A stretch of 5,698 bases of DNA from an uncultured Pseudomonadota bacterium (GTDB lineage Bacteria > Pseudomonadota > Gammaproteobacteria > Burkholderiales > SG8-39): positions 1 through 5,698 of the forward strand of contig CAIVVS010000300.1 in NCBI GenBank assembly GCA_903909415.1, written 5' to 3'. Positions 1 through 5,395 of the stretch are shown piece after piece (the first letter of the stretch is position 1; each line of letters starts with the position of its first letter). Made by a program: the position numbers and the translations under genes. A model generated the notes under the pieces. The model made no database searches. It was not told the origin of the DNA and saw only the letters and a program-made list of their open reading frames with translations.

Positions 1-280
1 GCTCGGAGAGCGCCCGCTCGGCGGCGGCCTGCGCCGCCCTGTCCTCGGCCGCCGCCCGGTTGAGCGCGGCACTCACCAGCGACTGGCCGCCCGCCGTGGC
101 GGCGGACGCGGTGGCTGCTTGCGCGGACCTCCCGGCCGCTTGCGCCGGCGCCGCGGCTCCCGCCTGCGGCGCCGTGTCAGGCGCCGCTTCGGGCGCCATG
201 CCCCCCGTGGCGGGACCCGGCTGCGCCTCGGCCGCCTTGCGCGCGTCGCGCTCGCGCCGCTCCCGCTCGGCGCGCAGCAT
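1..280 (-). CDS. Unrecognised Ala-rich charged protein, N-terminal part (runs off the left edge)
   Basis: The minus strand is open from just after the DUF3891 gene to the window edge, with almost every third codon position G or C, as expected of real coding sequence here. From the ATG at 280 the product begins MLRAERERRERDARKAAEAQ. This charged, probably helical segment is followed by a low-complexity Ala/Pro/Gly/Gln-rich linker and then a second Ala-rich helical stretch containing ALNRAAAEDRAA. I see no signal peptide, catalytic motif or recognisable domain. The frame remains open upstream of 280, including a TTG at 301 and the residues LSKLIQE before the Met. The true start may be the ATG at 321 that overlaps the DUF3891 stop (TGATG), if one base has been lost in the C/G run at 311-319. 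The position suggests translational coupling to DUF3891. The C-terminal part lies outside the window, and no function can be assigned. Confidence 0.5.
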   Translation of the reverse strand, partial: MLRAERERRERDARKAAEAQPGPATGGMAPEAAPDTAPQAGAAAPAQAAGRSAQAATASAATAGGQSLVSAALNRAAAEDRAAQAAAERALSE

Positions 281-320
281 TTCCTGGATGAGCTTGCTCA
301 AGCGCGCGTACCCGGGGCCA

Positions 321-1136
321 TCAGACCAGCGTGAACTCGAGCAGGCCGGTGCGCGCCTGGAACCACTCGCGGCGCAGCTGCGCCTGGTCGGTGAACCGCG
401 AACCCGGCAGCCAGCGGCAGCCCAGCTGCACCGTCAGCGGATGGATGTCGAACGGCCAGGGATCGACGCGCACGGTGCGCCCGTCCACCGGGGTGAGCGT
501 GAGCTTCACGCCGGCGCCCTCGGCCGTGCCCACCGCCTGCGGCACCGGGTCGATGTGGCTCACCACCGGCTCGGCGCAGCCGAAGTACAGGCCGAGCAGG
601 TCCCAGACCTGCAGCAGCCGGTAGTTGAACTGCAGTTCCCGCGCGTCCACGTTCGCCTTGAGACCAGCCTGCCAGGCCTCGTTGCGGGTGACGAATTCGT
701 CCACCGCCGGGATGGGCGTGCGGTTGTTGTAGATCACCGGGTGGGCGATGGTGCCGTAGCGCGCGCGCCACAGGCCGGTGCGGTGCATGCTGGCGAGCAG
801 CCCGGAATACGGGTCGATGGACGCCAGCCAGTCCACGCACCACTGGTAGGAGGCGAACTGCTTGTCCATCGGCGGCACGTGCAGGAAATCCGGGGTCTCT
901 CCGGAGGCCACGTCCAGCATCGGCTCGGTCTCGTAGCGCAGCCAGCCGTAGTCGTGGTACACGGCGGCGCGCACCGTCGATTCCCATTGCGCAGGCGGCG
1001 CGAACGCCGGGCCGCCGGCCTCGCGGCCGTTGCCCGAGGGGTTGCCCCAGTGCGCGGCGAACTGGCCGACCATGCGCGAGTGCTCGGTCTGCGCGACCAG
1101 CATCAGGCTGCCGTCGTCCTGCTTGCGCACGATCAT
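321..1136 (-). CDS. DUF3891 family protein
   Basis: A 271-residue protein whose sequence fits the DUF3891 family, which has no established biochemical role. The ATG at 1136 is chosen because AAGGGAGGG lies just upstream on the minus strand and the family pattern begins at once with MIVRKQDDG. The open frame continues upstream to 1433, but that extension is low-complexity and invades the divergent gene. Conserved-looking positions are TEHSRM (His19), AVYHDYGW (His61-Asp62), the stretch around SMHRTGL (His118) and VWDLLGLY (Asp179). Spaced His, His-Asp, His and Asp residues in a mostly helical protein resemble an HD-type metal site; this is inference, not a demonstrated activity. There is no signal peptide or membrane segment, so it is probably cytoplasmic. 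It is divergent from the MetE-like gene and closely followed by the Ala-rich gene. Family call fairly confident, function unknown. Confidence 0.8.
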   Translation of the reverse strand: MIVRKQDDGSLMLVAQTEHSRMVGQFAAHWGNPSGNGREAGGPAFAPPAQWESTVRAAVYHDYGWLRYETEPMLDVASGETPDFLHVPPMDKQFASYQWCVDWLASIDPYSGLLASMHRTGLWRARYGTIAHPVIYNNRTPIPAVDEFVTRNEAWQAGLKANVDARELQFNYRLLQVWDLLGLYFGCAEPVVSHIDPVPQAVGTAEGAGVKLTLTPVDGRTVRVDPWPFDIHPLTVQLGCRWLPGSRFTDQAQLRREWFQARTGLLEFTLV

Positions 1137-1354
1137 GGCGCCCTCCCTTGCTGACGTTACCCTGCTGACTTTCCCTCGGCGTCCCATGCCCGGCAGCCTT
1201 CGCCGGGCTGCGGGGATGATACCGCCTGATTCCGGCTGCCGCGTCGCACCACCGCGCCCGCGGCGGCTCGCGCATAATCGCGGGCGTCCGCGACACGCGG
1301 CGTGGCGCCCATGCCGCCCGCACCCAGTCGCCCATCCATCCCGAGGAGGAATCC
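1137..1354. promoter_or_regulatory. Divergent intergenic region between the DUF3891 and MetE-like genes
   Basis: This 218-bp spacer must carry the promoters for both divergent genes. A CATAAT at 1273-1278 (plus strand) and a TATCAT at 1221-1216 (minus strand) resemble -10 elements, but neither has a convincing -35 box at the right distance, so no promoter is asserted. Strong Shine-Dalgarno sequences sit at each end: GAGGAGGA at 1343-1350 for the MetE-like gene and AAGGGAGGG at 1149-1141 for DUF3891. An imperfect tandem repeat of about 15 nt (CCCTTGCTGAC at 1145-1155, CCCTGCTGAC at 1160-1169) covers the DUF3891 ribosome-binding region. I see no riboswitch-like structure. Confidence 0.4.
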
Positions 1355-2464
1355 ATGGCCGCCACCACCAAACCGCCGTACCGCGCTGACCACGTCGGCA
1401 GCCTGCTGCGCCCGCTGGAACTGCACGAGGCACGCGCCAAGGCGCGCAAGGGCGAGATCGACGCCGCCGCGCTCAAGGCGGTCGAGGACAGGTGCATCAG
1501 GCACGCGGTGGCGCTGCAGGAAGCCGTGGGCATCCCGGCGGTCACCGACGGCGAGTTCCGCCGCACCTACTGGCACATCGACTTCCTGCTCGGCTTCGGC
1601 GGCGTGACCACCGCGGCCGAGAGCTTCGCGGTGAAGTTCGGCGGCACCGAGGAGCAGCCGCCGCTGCTGCAGGTCAAGCAGAAGATCCGCCGCACCAGGC
1701 CCAACATGCTGGAGCACTTCACCTACCTGCAGGGCCTGGTGACCAAGGGCACGCCCAAATTCTGCATCCCGTCGCCCGCCATGCTGCACCTTCGCAGCGA
1801 CCGCGCCGAGCTGTCCAAGACCTACCCGGACATCAACGAGTTCTGGGCCGACCTGACGCAGGCCTACCGCGAGGAAATCGCCGACCTGTACAAGTCGGGC
1901 CTGCGCTACCTGCAGATCGACGACACCAGCATCGCCAACCTGTGCGACGAGAAGGTGCGCGCGCAGACCAAGAAGCTGGGCGACGACCCGGACAAGCTGC
2001 CGCAGATCTATGCGGACGCGGTGAACGCGGCGATCCGCAACGTACCGGCCGACATGACGGTGACGGTGCACACCTGCCGCGGCAACTTCAAGAGCACGTG
2101 GATGGCCAGCGGCGGCTACGACCCGGTGGCCGAGACGGTGTTCAACACGATCAAGGCCGACGGCTTCTTCCTGGAGTACGACACCGACCGCGCCGGCGGC
2201 TTCGAGCCGCTGCGCTTCATGCCGCGCGGCAAGAAGGTGGTGCTCGGCCTGGTCAGCTCCAAGCTGCCGGCGCTGGAAACCAAGGCCGACCTGAAGCGGC
2301 GCATCGAGGCCGCGTCCAAGTTCGTGCCGCTGGAGGACCTGTGCCTGTCGCCGCAGTGCGGCTTCGCCAGCACCCACCACGGCAACGTGATGAGCGAGGA
2401 CGACGAGAAGAAGAAACTCGGCCTGGTGATCGAGACCGCGAAAGAGGTGTGGGGCGGGCTCTGA
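1355..2464 (+). CDS. MetE-like cobalamin-independent methionine synthase family protein (catalytic domain only)
   Basis: The 369-residue protein corresponds to the C-terminal catalytic half of MetE (about 750 residues), like the short YxjG/YxjH-type homologues. It opens with the family signature YRADHVGSLLRP (residues 9-20), followed by TDGEFRR (64-70) and YLQIDD (185-190), where Asp189 lies where MetE binds the substrate amino group. The zinc ligands are all present: His239 and Cys241 in VTVHTCRGN, Glu274 in FFLEYDTD, and Cys335 in LSPQCGFAS. This supports an active zinc-dependent thiol alkyltransferase. The natural pair may be homocysteine and a methyl donor, but without the MetE N-terminal domain the donor need not be methyltetrahydropteroyl-polyglutamate. 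Related enzymes such as epoxyalkane:coenzyme M transferase use the same fold on other thiols. The ATG has GAGGAGGA five bases upstream. Probably cytoplasmic and monocistronic; a GC hairpin follows the stop. Confidence 0.9.
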   Translation: MAATTKPPYRADHVGSLLRPLELHEARAKARKGEIDAAALKAVEDRCIRHAVALQEAVGIPAVTDGEFRRTYWHIDFLLGFGGVTTAAESFAVKFGGTEEQPPLLQVKQKIRRTRPNMLEHFTYLQGLVTKGTPKFCIPSPAMLHLRSDRAELSKTYPDINEFWADLTQAYREEIADLYKSGLRYLQIDDTSIANLCDEKVRAQTKKLGDDPDKLPQIYADAVNAAIRNVPADMTVTVHTCRGNFKSTWMASGGYDPVAETVFNTIKADGFFLEYDTDRAGGFEPLRFMPRGKKVVLGLVSSKLPALETKADLKRRIEAASKFVPLEDLCLSPQCGFASTHHGNVMSEDDEKKKLGLVIETAKEVWGGL

Positions 2465-2473
2465 GCGACGCCG

Positions 2474-2495
2474 CCTCGGGAAGTCGTTCCCGGGG
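2474..2495 (+). other. GC-rich hairpin after the MetE-like gene, possible terminator without a U tract
   Basis: A nine-pair stem (CCTCGGGAA with TTCCCGGGG, one G-T pair) closes a GTCG tetraloop and starts ten bases after the MetE-like stop codon. The position fits a transcription terminator or an mRNA 3'-end stabiliser. No T run follows on either strand, so it is not a classical intrinsic terminator. It ends 11 bases before the CCA end of the tRNA-Thr fragment. Confidence 0.4.
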
Positions 2496-2506
2496 TGGGC
2501 AAGTGC

Positions 2507-2554
2507 TGGTGCCGGATATCCGACTCGAACGGATGACCTACCGCTTACAAGGCG
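2507..2554 (-). tRNA. tRNA-Thr(UGU) 3'-half fragment, probable attachment-site (att) scar
   Basis: Read on the minus strand, these 48 bases fold exactly as the 3' half of a tRNA. There is an anticodon loop CTTGTAA (2551-2545) with anticodon TGT, the 3' anticodon stem GCGGT, a variable loop AGGTC, a T arm of ATCCG/CGGAT around the loop TTCGAGT (2529-2523), an acceptor strand ATCCGGC, discriminator A and encoded CCA (2509-2507). The pattern matches bacterial tRNA-Thr(UGU). The match ends three bases into the 5' anticodon stem: TACGC is found where ACCGC would be needed, and no D arm or 5' acceptor strand follows. It is therefore not a functional tRNA. A 3' half from the anticodon loop to CCA is the usual core duplicated by tyrosine recombinases of integrative elements and phages. 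In that geometry the chromosome lies beyond the CCA (to the left) and the element lies to the right. Confidence 0.8.
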
Positions 2555-2891
2555 TACCGCATGCAGTCTCAGGAGTTCCGTGGAACATTTGGCGCGGCCT
2601 GCGCTCGCGTGTAGCGGTCGAACAGTGTCGGAAAAGGCCGGCTCCGGACGACGCGGGGTCGGGACTATCCCCGCGAGGGGGGATTTCCAGCACAGACCGT
2701 CCGATTGATCCCTTTTCGGGCCGAGTAAATCATCGGGGCTGGTGAAAAGAGGGGCTTGATTTTCCTGTTCCCTGACTGCACCAATCCCGTCCAGGGATAG
2801 AATCCCAGCGCGAGGCCAGGACGCTTCCGTGAATTCCCTCGGTCCCCCACTTCAACCGGTCTGCTGGCAACCGCCTTTCCAGGAGTGATGC
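2555..2891. other. Non-coding stretch between the tRNA-Thr scar and doxX-like gene
   Basis: No convincing gene is seen here; the open frames are short and lack family-like sequence or good ribosome-binding sites. Base composition is less GC-rich than the left block, especially at 2700-2830. Small structures include a near-palindrome GTTCCGTGGAAC (2575-2586), a CCCC/GGGG hairpin at 2667-2684, and a loose inverted repeat CTTTTC (2712-2717) / GAAAAG (2744-2749). A TAGAAT at 2798-2803 resembles a -10 box for the doxX-like gene but has no well-spaced -35. The stretch is probably the end of the inserted DNA plus the doxX leader. Confidence 0.4.
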
Positions 2892-3275
2892 ATGTACGAT
2901 GCGACGCTGCTCGATACCGTCGGGCGTCTGCTGCTCGTCAGCCTGTTCGTCGTGACGGGGATCATGAACTTGGCCCCCGCCACGGTGAAGGAACATGTCC
3001 ACCGCATGACTGATCTCGGGGTGCCGTTCCCTGCGGTGTCGCTGTGGTTCGGTACTGCGATCGAATTTGCAGGCTGCGCCTTGGTGCTCACCGGATGGCA
3101 CGCCGACATCGGCGTCATCCTGCTGATCGTGTTCATCGTGGTTGCCACCTGGATATTCCACCGCTTCTGGATCTACTCAGATCCCCTGCGGCGCAGGATC
3201 AGCAGGCTGACGCTGCTGAGCAACACCGCCATCGTCGGCGGCTTGCTGCTGCTGTTGCAGAATGTGCGCGCCTGA
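2892..3275 (+). CDS. DoxX family integral membrane protein
   Basis: A 127-residue hydrophobic protein of typical DoxX-family size and layout with four predicted membrane helices: about residues 10-26, 47-68, 73-89 and 105-123. Family-like features are the first helix ending in GIMNL, the stretch LGVPFPAVSLWFGTAIEFAG (42-61) with a Glu inside the second helix, and the third helix ending in WIFHRF. The positively charged loop DPLRRRISR lies before helix 4. DoxX-like proteins are inner-membrane proteins linked in a few cases to redox or thiosulfate:quinone oxidoreductase complexes, but most, including small ones like this, have no assigned function. The ATG at 2892 is preceded by AGGAG at 2881-2885, six bases away, which fixes the start. 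It stands alone and converges on the minus-strand genes, with no partner that suggests a role. Confidence 0.85.
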   Translation: MYDATLLDTVGRLLLVSLFVVTGIMNLAPATVKEHVHRMTDLGVPFPAVSLWFGTAIEFAGCALVLTGWHADIGVILLIVFIVVATWIFHRFWIYSDPLRRRISRLTLLSNTAIVGGLLLLLQNVRA

Positions 3276-3369
3276 GAGCGCGGCTGCCAGTTGCCGCCGA
3301 GCGGCCTCGCCAGCCAGGGAATGATCACTTCCGACAGAATCCGCCCGTCCGGCCACCCAGCGCCGCGCC
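3276..3369. other. Convergent spacer downstream of the doxX-like gene
   Basis: Between the doxX-like stop and the hydrolase remnant I find no gene and no classical terminator. A weak GCGGC/GCCGC pairing near 3279-3298 has no T run. On the minus strand around 3296-3355 a different frame from the remnant reads somewhat protein-like (ILSEVIIPWLARPLGGNW). It could be more of a decayed gene, but it has no start and no family that I recognise. Confidence 0.25.
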
Positions 3370-3555
3370 CTAGGTGCCCGCCCCGGCTGACGCCCAGGCA
3401 TCCCTGCCAAGCCCGTCGATCGCACCGAAAACCTCCCGCACCTCGTCCGGCTTCATCCCGGTGAGCGGTCAGGCGTTGCGATCGGCCCGGCTCTGAACCT
3501 CGTCACGCAGTTCTGGCCACGTCCTGGGCGCGGCTATTCGGGAATCTCCAGCCAT
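3370..3555 (-). pseudogene. Decayed N-terminal fragment of a probable alpha/beta hydrolase, with an in-frame TGA
   Basis: The minus strand encodes 28 codons from an ATG at 3555, MAGDSRIAAPRTWPELRDEV and then QSRADRNA, followed by TGA (3471-3469). It continues in the same frame with PLTGMKPDEVREVFGAIDGL and GRDAWASA, ending at a TAG at 3372-3370. Read through the TGA, this resembles the N-terminus of FrsA/prolyl-oligopeptidase-like alpha/beta hydrolases, where I recall a segment of the form RADRNAYPLTG with Tyr where the stop stands. That likeness is from memory and moderate in confidence. Family members are several hundred residues long, so both the internal stop and the missing remainder make this a remnant. 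AGAGGA lies ten bases before the ATG. It follows the CocE-like hydrolase gene in the same direction, 72 bp downstream. The rest of the 3276-3627 interval shows no gene. Confidence 0.45.
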
Positions 3556-3602
3556 ATGAACGCGATCCTCTGCTGAACCTTCCAACGGCGGCCGGGACAG
3601 CG

Positions 3603-3612
3603 CCCCCCCCCC
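3603..3612 (+). repeat. C10 homopolymer tract
   Basis: A run of ten C (ten G on the minus strand) lies 15 bp past the stop codon of the CocE-like hydrolase gene and upstream of the hydrolase remnant. Such tracts slip during replication and are error-prone in sequencing. It lies outside any intact gene, so coding phase variation is not indicated. Confidence 0.8.
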
Positions 3613-3627
3613 GCGACCTCGCACGCC

Positions 3628-5322
3628 TCAGACCTTGCGGACTGGCAGCGCGAGGAACGACGGATGCTTCGCATCGTGATGGATGGTGTCCCGCCCGATC
3701 TTGGTGGGCGCGTACTCATGGGCAAAAATGAACTCCGTCAGCGCCGAATCCCCGTTGGCCATCTCCAGACGGATGCGGCTTCCCTTGGCAAAACGGTGTG
3801 CCGTCGGCATCACGGCGATCTCGAAACGGTAGGGCTTGCCCGGCACGATCGGTTGCGGATCGGTGTGCGTGTACCAGGGCTCGTACTCGGTGCTGTGCTT
3901 CGGATCCAGCGCCCGGTGCGATGCGCGCAGCCAGCCCTTGGTCACAACCAGGAAGCGCGGGTTGACGCCGGCTTTGCGCTCCTCGGGCGATTGCGCGTAC
4001 TGCTCCGAAAGCTTCACGACGAAGTCCGTGTCCTTGCGCAAGGATGAGGCATACAGCACAAGCTTGATCGGCCCTGTCACCTCCAACTCCGCTTCCAGCG
4101 GCGCGGTGGTGAAAGTGAGCACGCGGCGAACGGCATCGGGCCGGCCATCGGGTCCCATGCCGACCACGCCGGACCGCCAACCGGGATTGGGATAGTCGTA
4201 GGAAGTCGATGCCGCGCCGTTCACATCCGGCGTTTCGCTCAGCGTGCCGTCGTTGAGGGAATCGACGCTCCCGGTCGGGCCGCTGCCAAGCCTGAAGTTG
4301 CGGTACACCAGACCGGCGGGGGGCCAGTTGTCCGCAGATCGCATGTCGCCCACGCCAGTGACGAAGTAGCGCACGGTCGGCTGCGACTCGTAGTTGGTGT
4401 CCTTGCCTTTCAGGTAGCGGTCGTAAAAGGGCAGCATGTACGTCTGGTGAAAGGCAACGCTGGAAAAGTCCTGCACCGCCGCATGCACGTCGGAAGAACC
4501 GAACACCAGCAGCTTCTTGGGGCCGCCAGCGCGCTGGAAGCCGATGATGTTGCCGTTAAGGTGCAGGTCAACCTTCCGCCAGACACCGATCGAGAACACA
4601 GGCACCCTCGCCTTGTGCAGGATCTCCGCGGCAGAGCGGCTCTTCCAGAACGAGTCATAGGTGGGATGCGACCGCACGGCCTTCGGGTAATCCCAATCGA
4701 GGATGCGCGAGGGGCCGCTTGCAGGGCTGCCGTTTACGACCCGTGCGTACTGGTTGTACCAGATGCTCGGAAACTCCCCGGGGATACCACCGGTATATGC
4801 AGAAGCGCGATAGGTATCCACATTGCCGTCGTACGGCGCGATGCACGCGAGTCCGCGCGGATTCAGCGCCGCCATGAACCACTGCATGCGGGCGTAATAG
4901 GACTGGCCGATGCCGCCCACCCGGCCGTTGGACCACTTCTGGCGCGCGATCCACTCGACCACCTCGGCCAGGTCGCGCTGCTCCCTGGGATCGATGTAGC
5001 GGTATTGGCCGCCGGAGCGGCCCGAGCCGCGCACATCGACGTGCACGAAAGCGTAGCCTTGTTCCAGGTACCAGTCGATCGGCCCGGTCTCGCGCCACAG
5101 GAATACCGGCAAGGCAGGCGCAATATTGTTGTCAAAACGGTAGGGCGAGGCCGCCAGCAGCACCGGGAAACGGCCTCCTTTGGCCTTGCTCGCCTTGGGC
5201 AGGTACAGGGCCCCGGCGATCCTGACGCCGTCGCGCATGGTGATCGATATGACACGGGTTGGCAGCACCGCCTTCGCGGCGTGGACACCGAGGCCGGCAA
5301 GGTCTTTCCTGGTCAGTTCCAT
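3628..5322 (-). CDS. CocE/NonD family alpha/beta hydrolase (X-Pro dipeptidyl-peptidase S15-like)
   Basis: The 564-residue protein has the CocE/NonD layout: an N-terminal alpha/beta hydrolase domain (about 25-320) with a helical insertion, and a C-terminal beta-sandwich domain (about 335-560). ASPYRFD (58-64) carries Tyr61, placed like the oxyanion-hole Tyr of cocaine esterase. HVDVRGSGRSGGQY (94-107) is the family strand-loop. GGIGQSYYA (136-144) holds the nucleophile Ser141. GVWRKVDLHLNG (246-257) supplies the likely acid Asp252, and GSSDVHAA (275-282) the likely base His280. The C-terminal stretch FAKGSRIRLEMANGDSA (511-527) is typical. All triad residues are present, so it is probably an active ester or amide hydrolase; the substrate is unknown. 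No signal peptide is seen. The ATG at 5322 has only a distant AGAGGA (13 bases away), so initiation may be weak or coupled. It follows the TctC-type gene, probably in one transcript. Confidence 0.88.
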   Translation of the reverse strand: MELTRKDLAGLGVHAAKAVLPTRVISITMRDGVRIAGALYLPKASKAKGGRFPVLLAASPYRFDNNIAPALPVFLWRETGPIDWYLEQGYAFVHVDVRGSGRSGGQYRYIDPREQRDLAEVVEWIARQKWSNGRVGGIGQSYYARMQWFMAALNPRGLACIAPYDGNVDTYRASAYTGGIPGEFPSIWYNQYARVVNGSPASGPSRILDWDYPKAVRSHPTYDSFWKSRSAAEILHKARVPVFSIGVWRKVDLHLNGNIIGFQRAGGPKKLLVFGSSDVHAAVQDFSSVAFHQTYMLPFYDRYLKGKDTNYESQPTVRYFVTGVGDMRSADNWPPAGLVYRNFRLGSGPTGSVDSLNDGTLSETPDVNGAASTSYDYPNPGWRSGVVGMGPDGRPDAVRRVLTFTTAPLEAELEVTGPIKLVLYASSLRKDTDFVVKLSEQYAQSPEERKAGVNPRFLVVTKGWLRASHRALDPKHSTEYEPWYTHTDPQPIVPGKPYRFEIAVMPTAHRFAKGSRIRLEMANGDSALTEFIFAHEYAPTKIGRDTIHHDAKHPSFLALPVRKV

Positions 5323-5362
5323 GGTTTTGATCGCGTCCTCTGGACTTGTTGTTCCTGTACAT

Positions 5363-5389
5363 CCGGCGCGCGCGTCGCGCGCGCACCGG
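5363..5389 (-). other. Strong intercistronic GC hairpin between the TctC-type and CocE-like genes
   Basis: A 12-position stem with a three-base loop lies seven bases after the TctC-type stop codon. On the plus strand one position is a C/A mismatch (5367/5385). In minus-strand RNA the same position is a G-U wobble, giving an unbroken 12-pair stem, so the structure fits transcription of the minus-strand genes. No U run follows, so it is more likely a partial or Rho-assisted terminator, or an mRNA-stability element that sets different expression of the two genes, than a classical terminator. Confidence 0.55.
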
Positions 5390-5395
5390 CTCCCG

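Noticed and set aside
60..1154. Long plus-strand open frame opposite the DUF3891 and Ala-rich genes
   Set aside because: It is antisense to better-supported genes, rich in Arg/Ala/His/Val as GC-rich shadow frames are, with no family-like sequence.
1157..2380. 407-codon minus-strand open frame opposite the MetE-like gene
   Set aside because: The plus-strand MetE-like protein has a clear family match with all metal ligands; the opposite frame is a high-GC mirror with no recognisable motif.
2555..2600. Search for the missing 5' half of tRNA-Thr
   Set aside because: No D-arm consensus and no ATCCGGC-complementary acceptor strand is found at the expected distance, so the tRNA is truncated, not complete.
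2667..2684. ATCCCCGCGAGGGGGGAT, which recalls the palindromic core of type I-E CRISPR repeats
   Set aside because: Only one copy exists and there is no regular spacing or nearby cas gene; it is a simple hairpin.
1492..2745. Plus-strand open frame in another phase through the MetE-like gene and into the intergenic region
   Set aside because: Arg/Gly/Ala/Pro-rich out-of-phase shadow; it crosses the tRNA scar and has no good start site.
2665..2850. 61-codon minus-strand open frame in the spacer before the doxX-like gene
   Set aside because: No ribosome-binding site or family resemblance; it lies in the likely doxX leader on the opposite strand.
3296..3355. Protein-like minus-strand reading ILSEVIIPWLARPLGGNW as a further part of the decayed hydrolase
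   Set aside because: It is in a different frame from the remnant, has no start, runs into the antisense of the doxX-like gene and matches no family I know.
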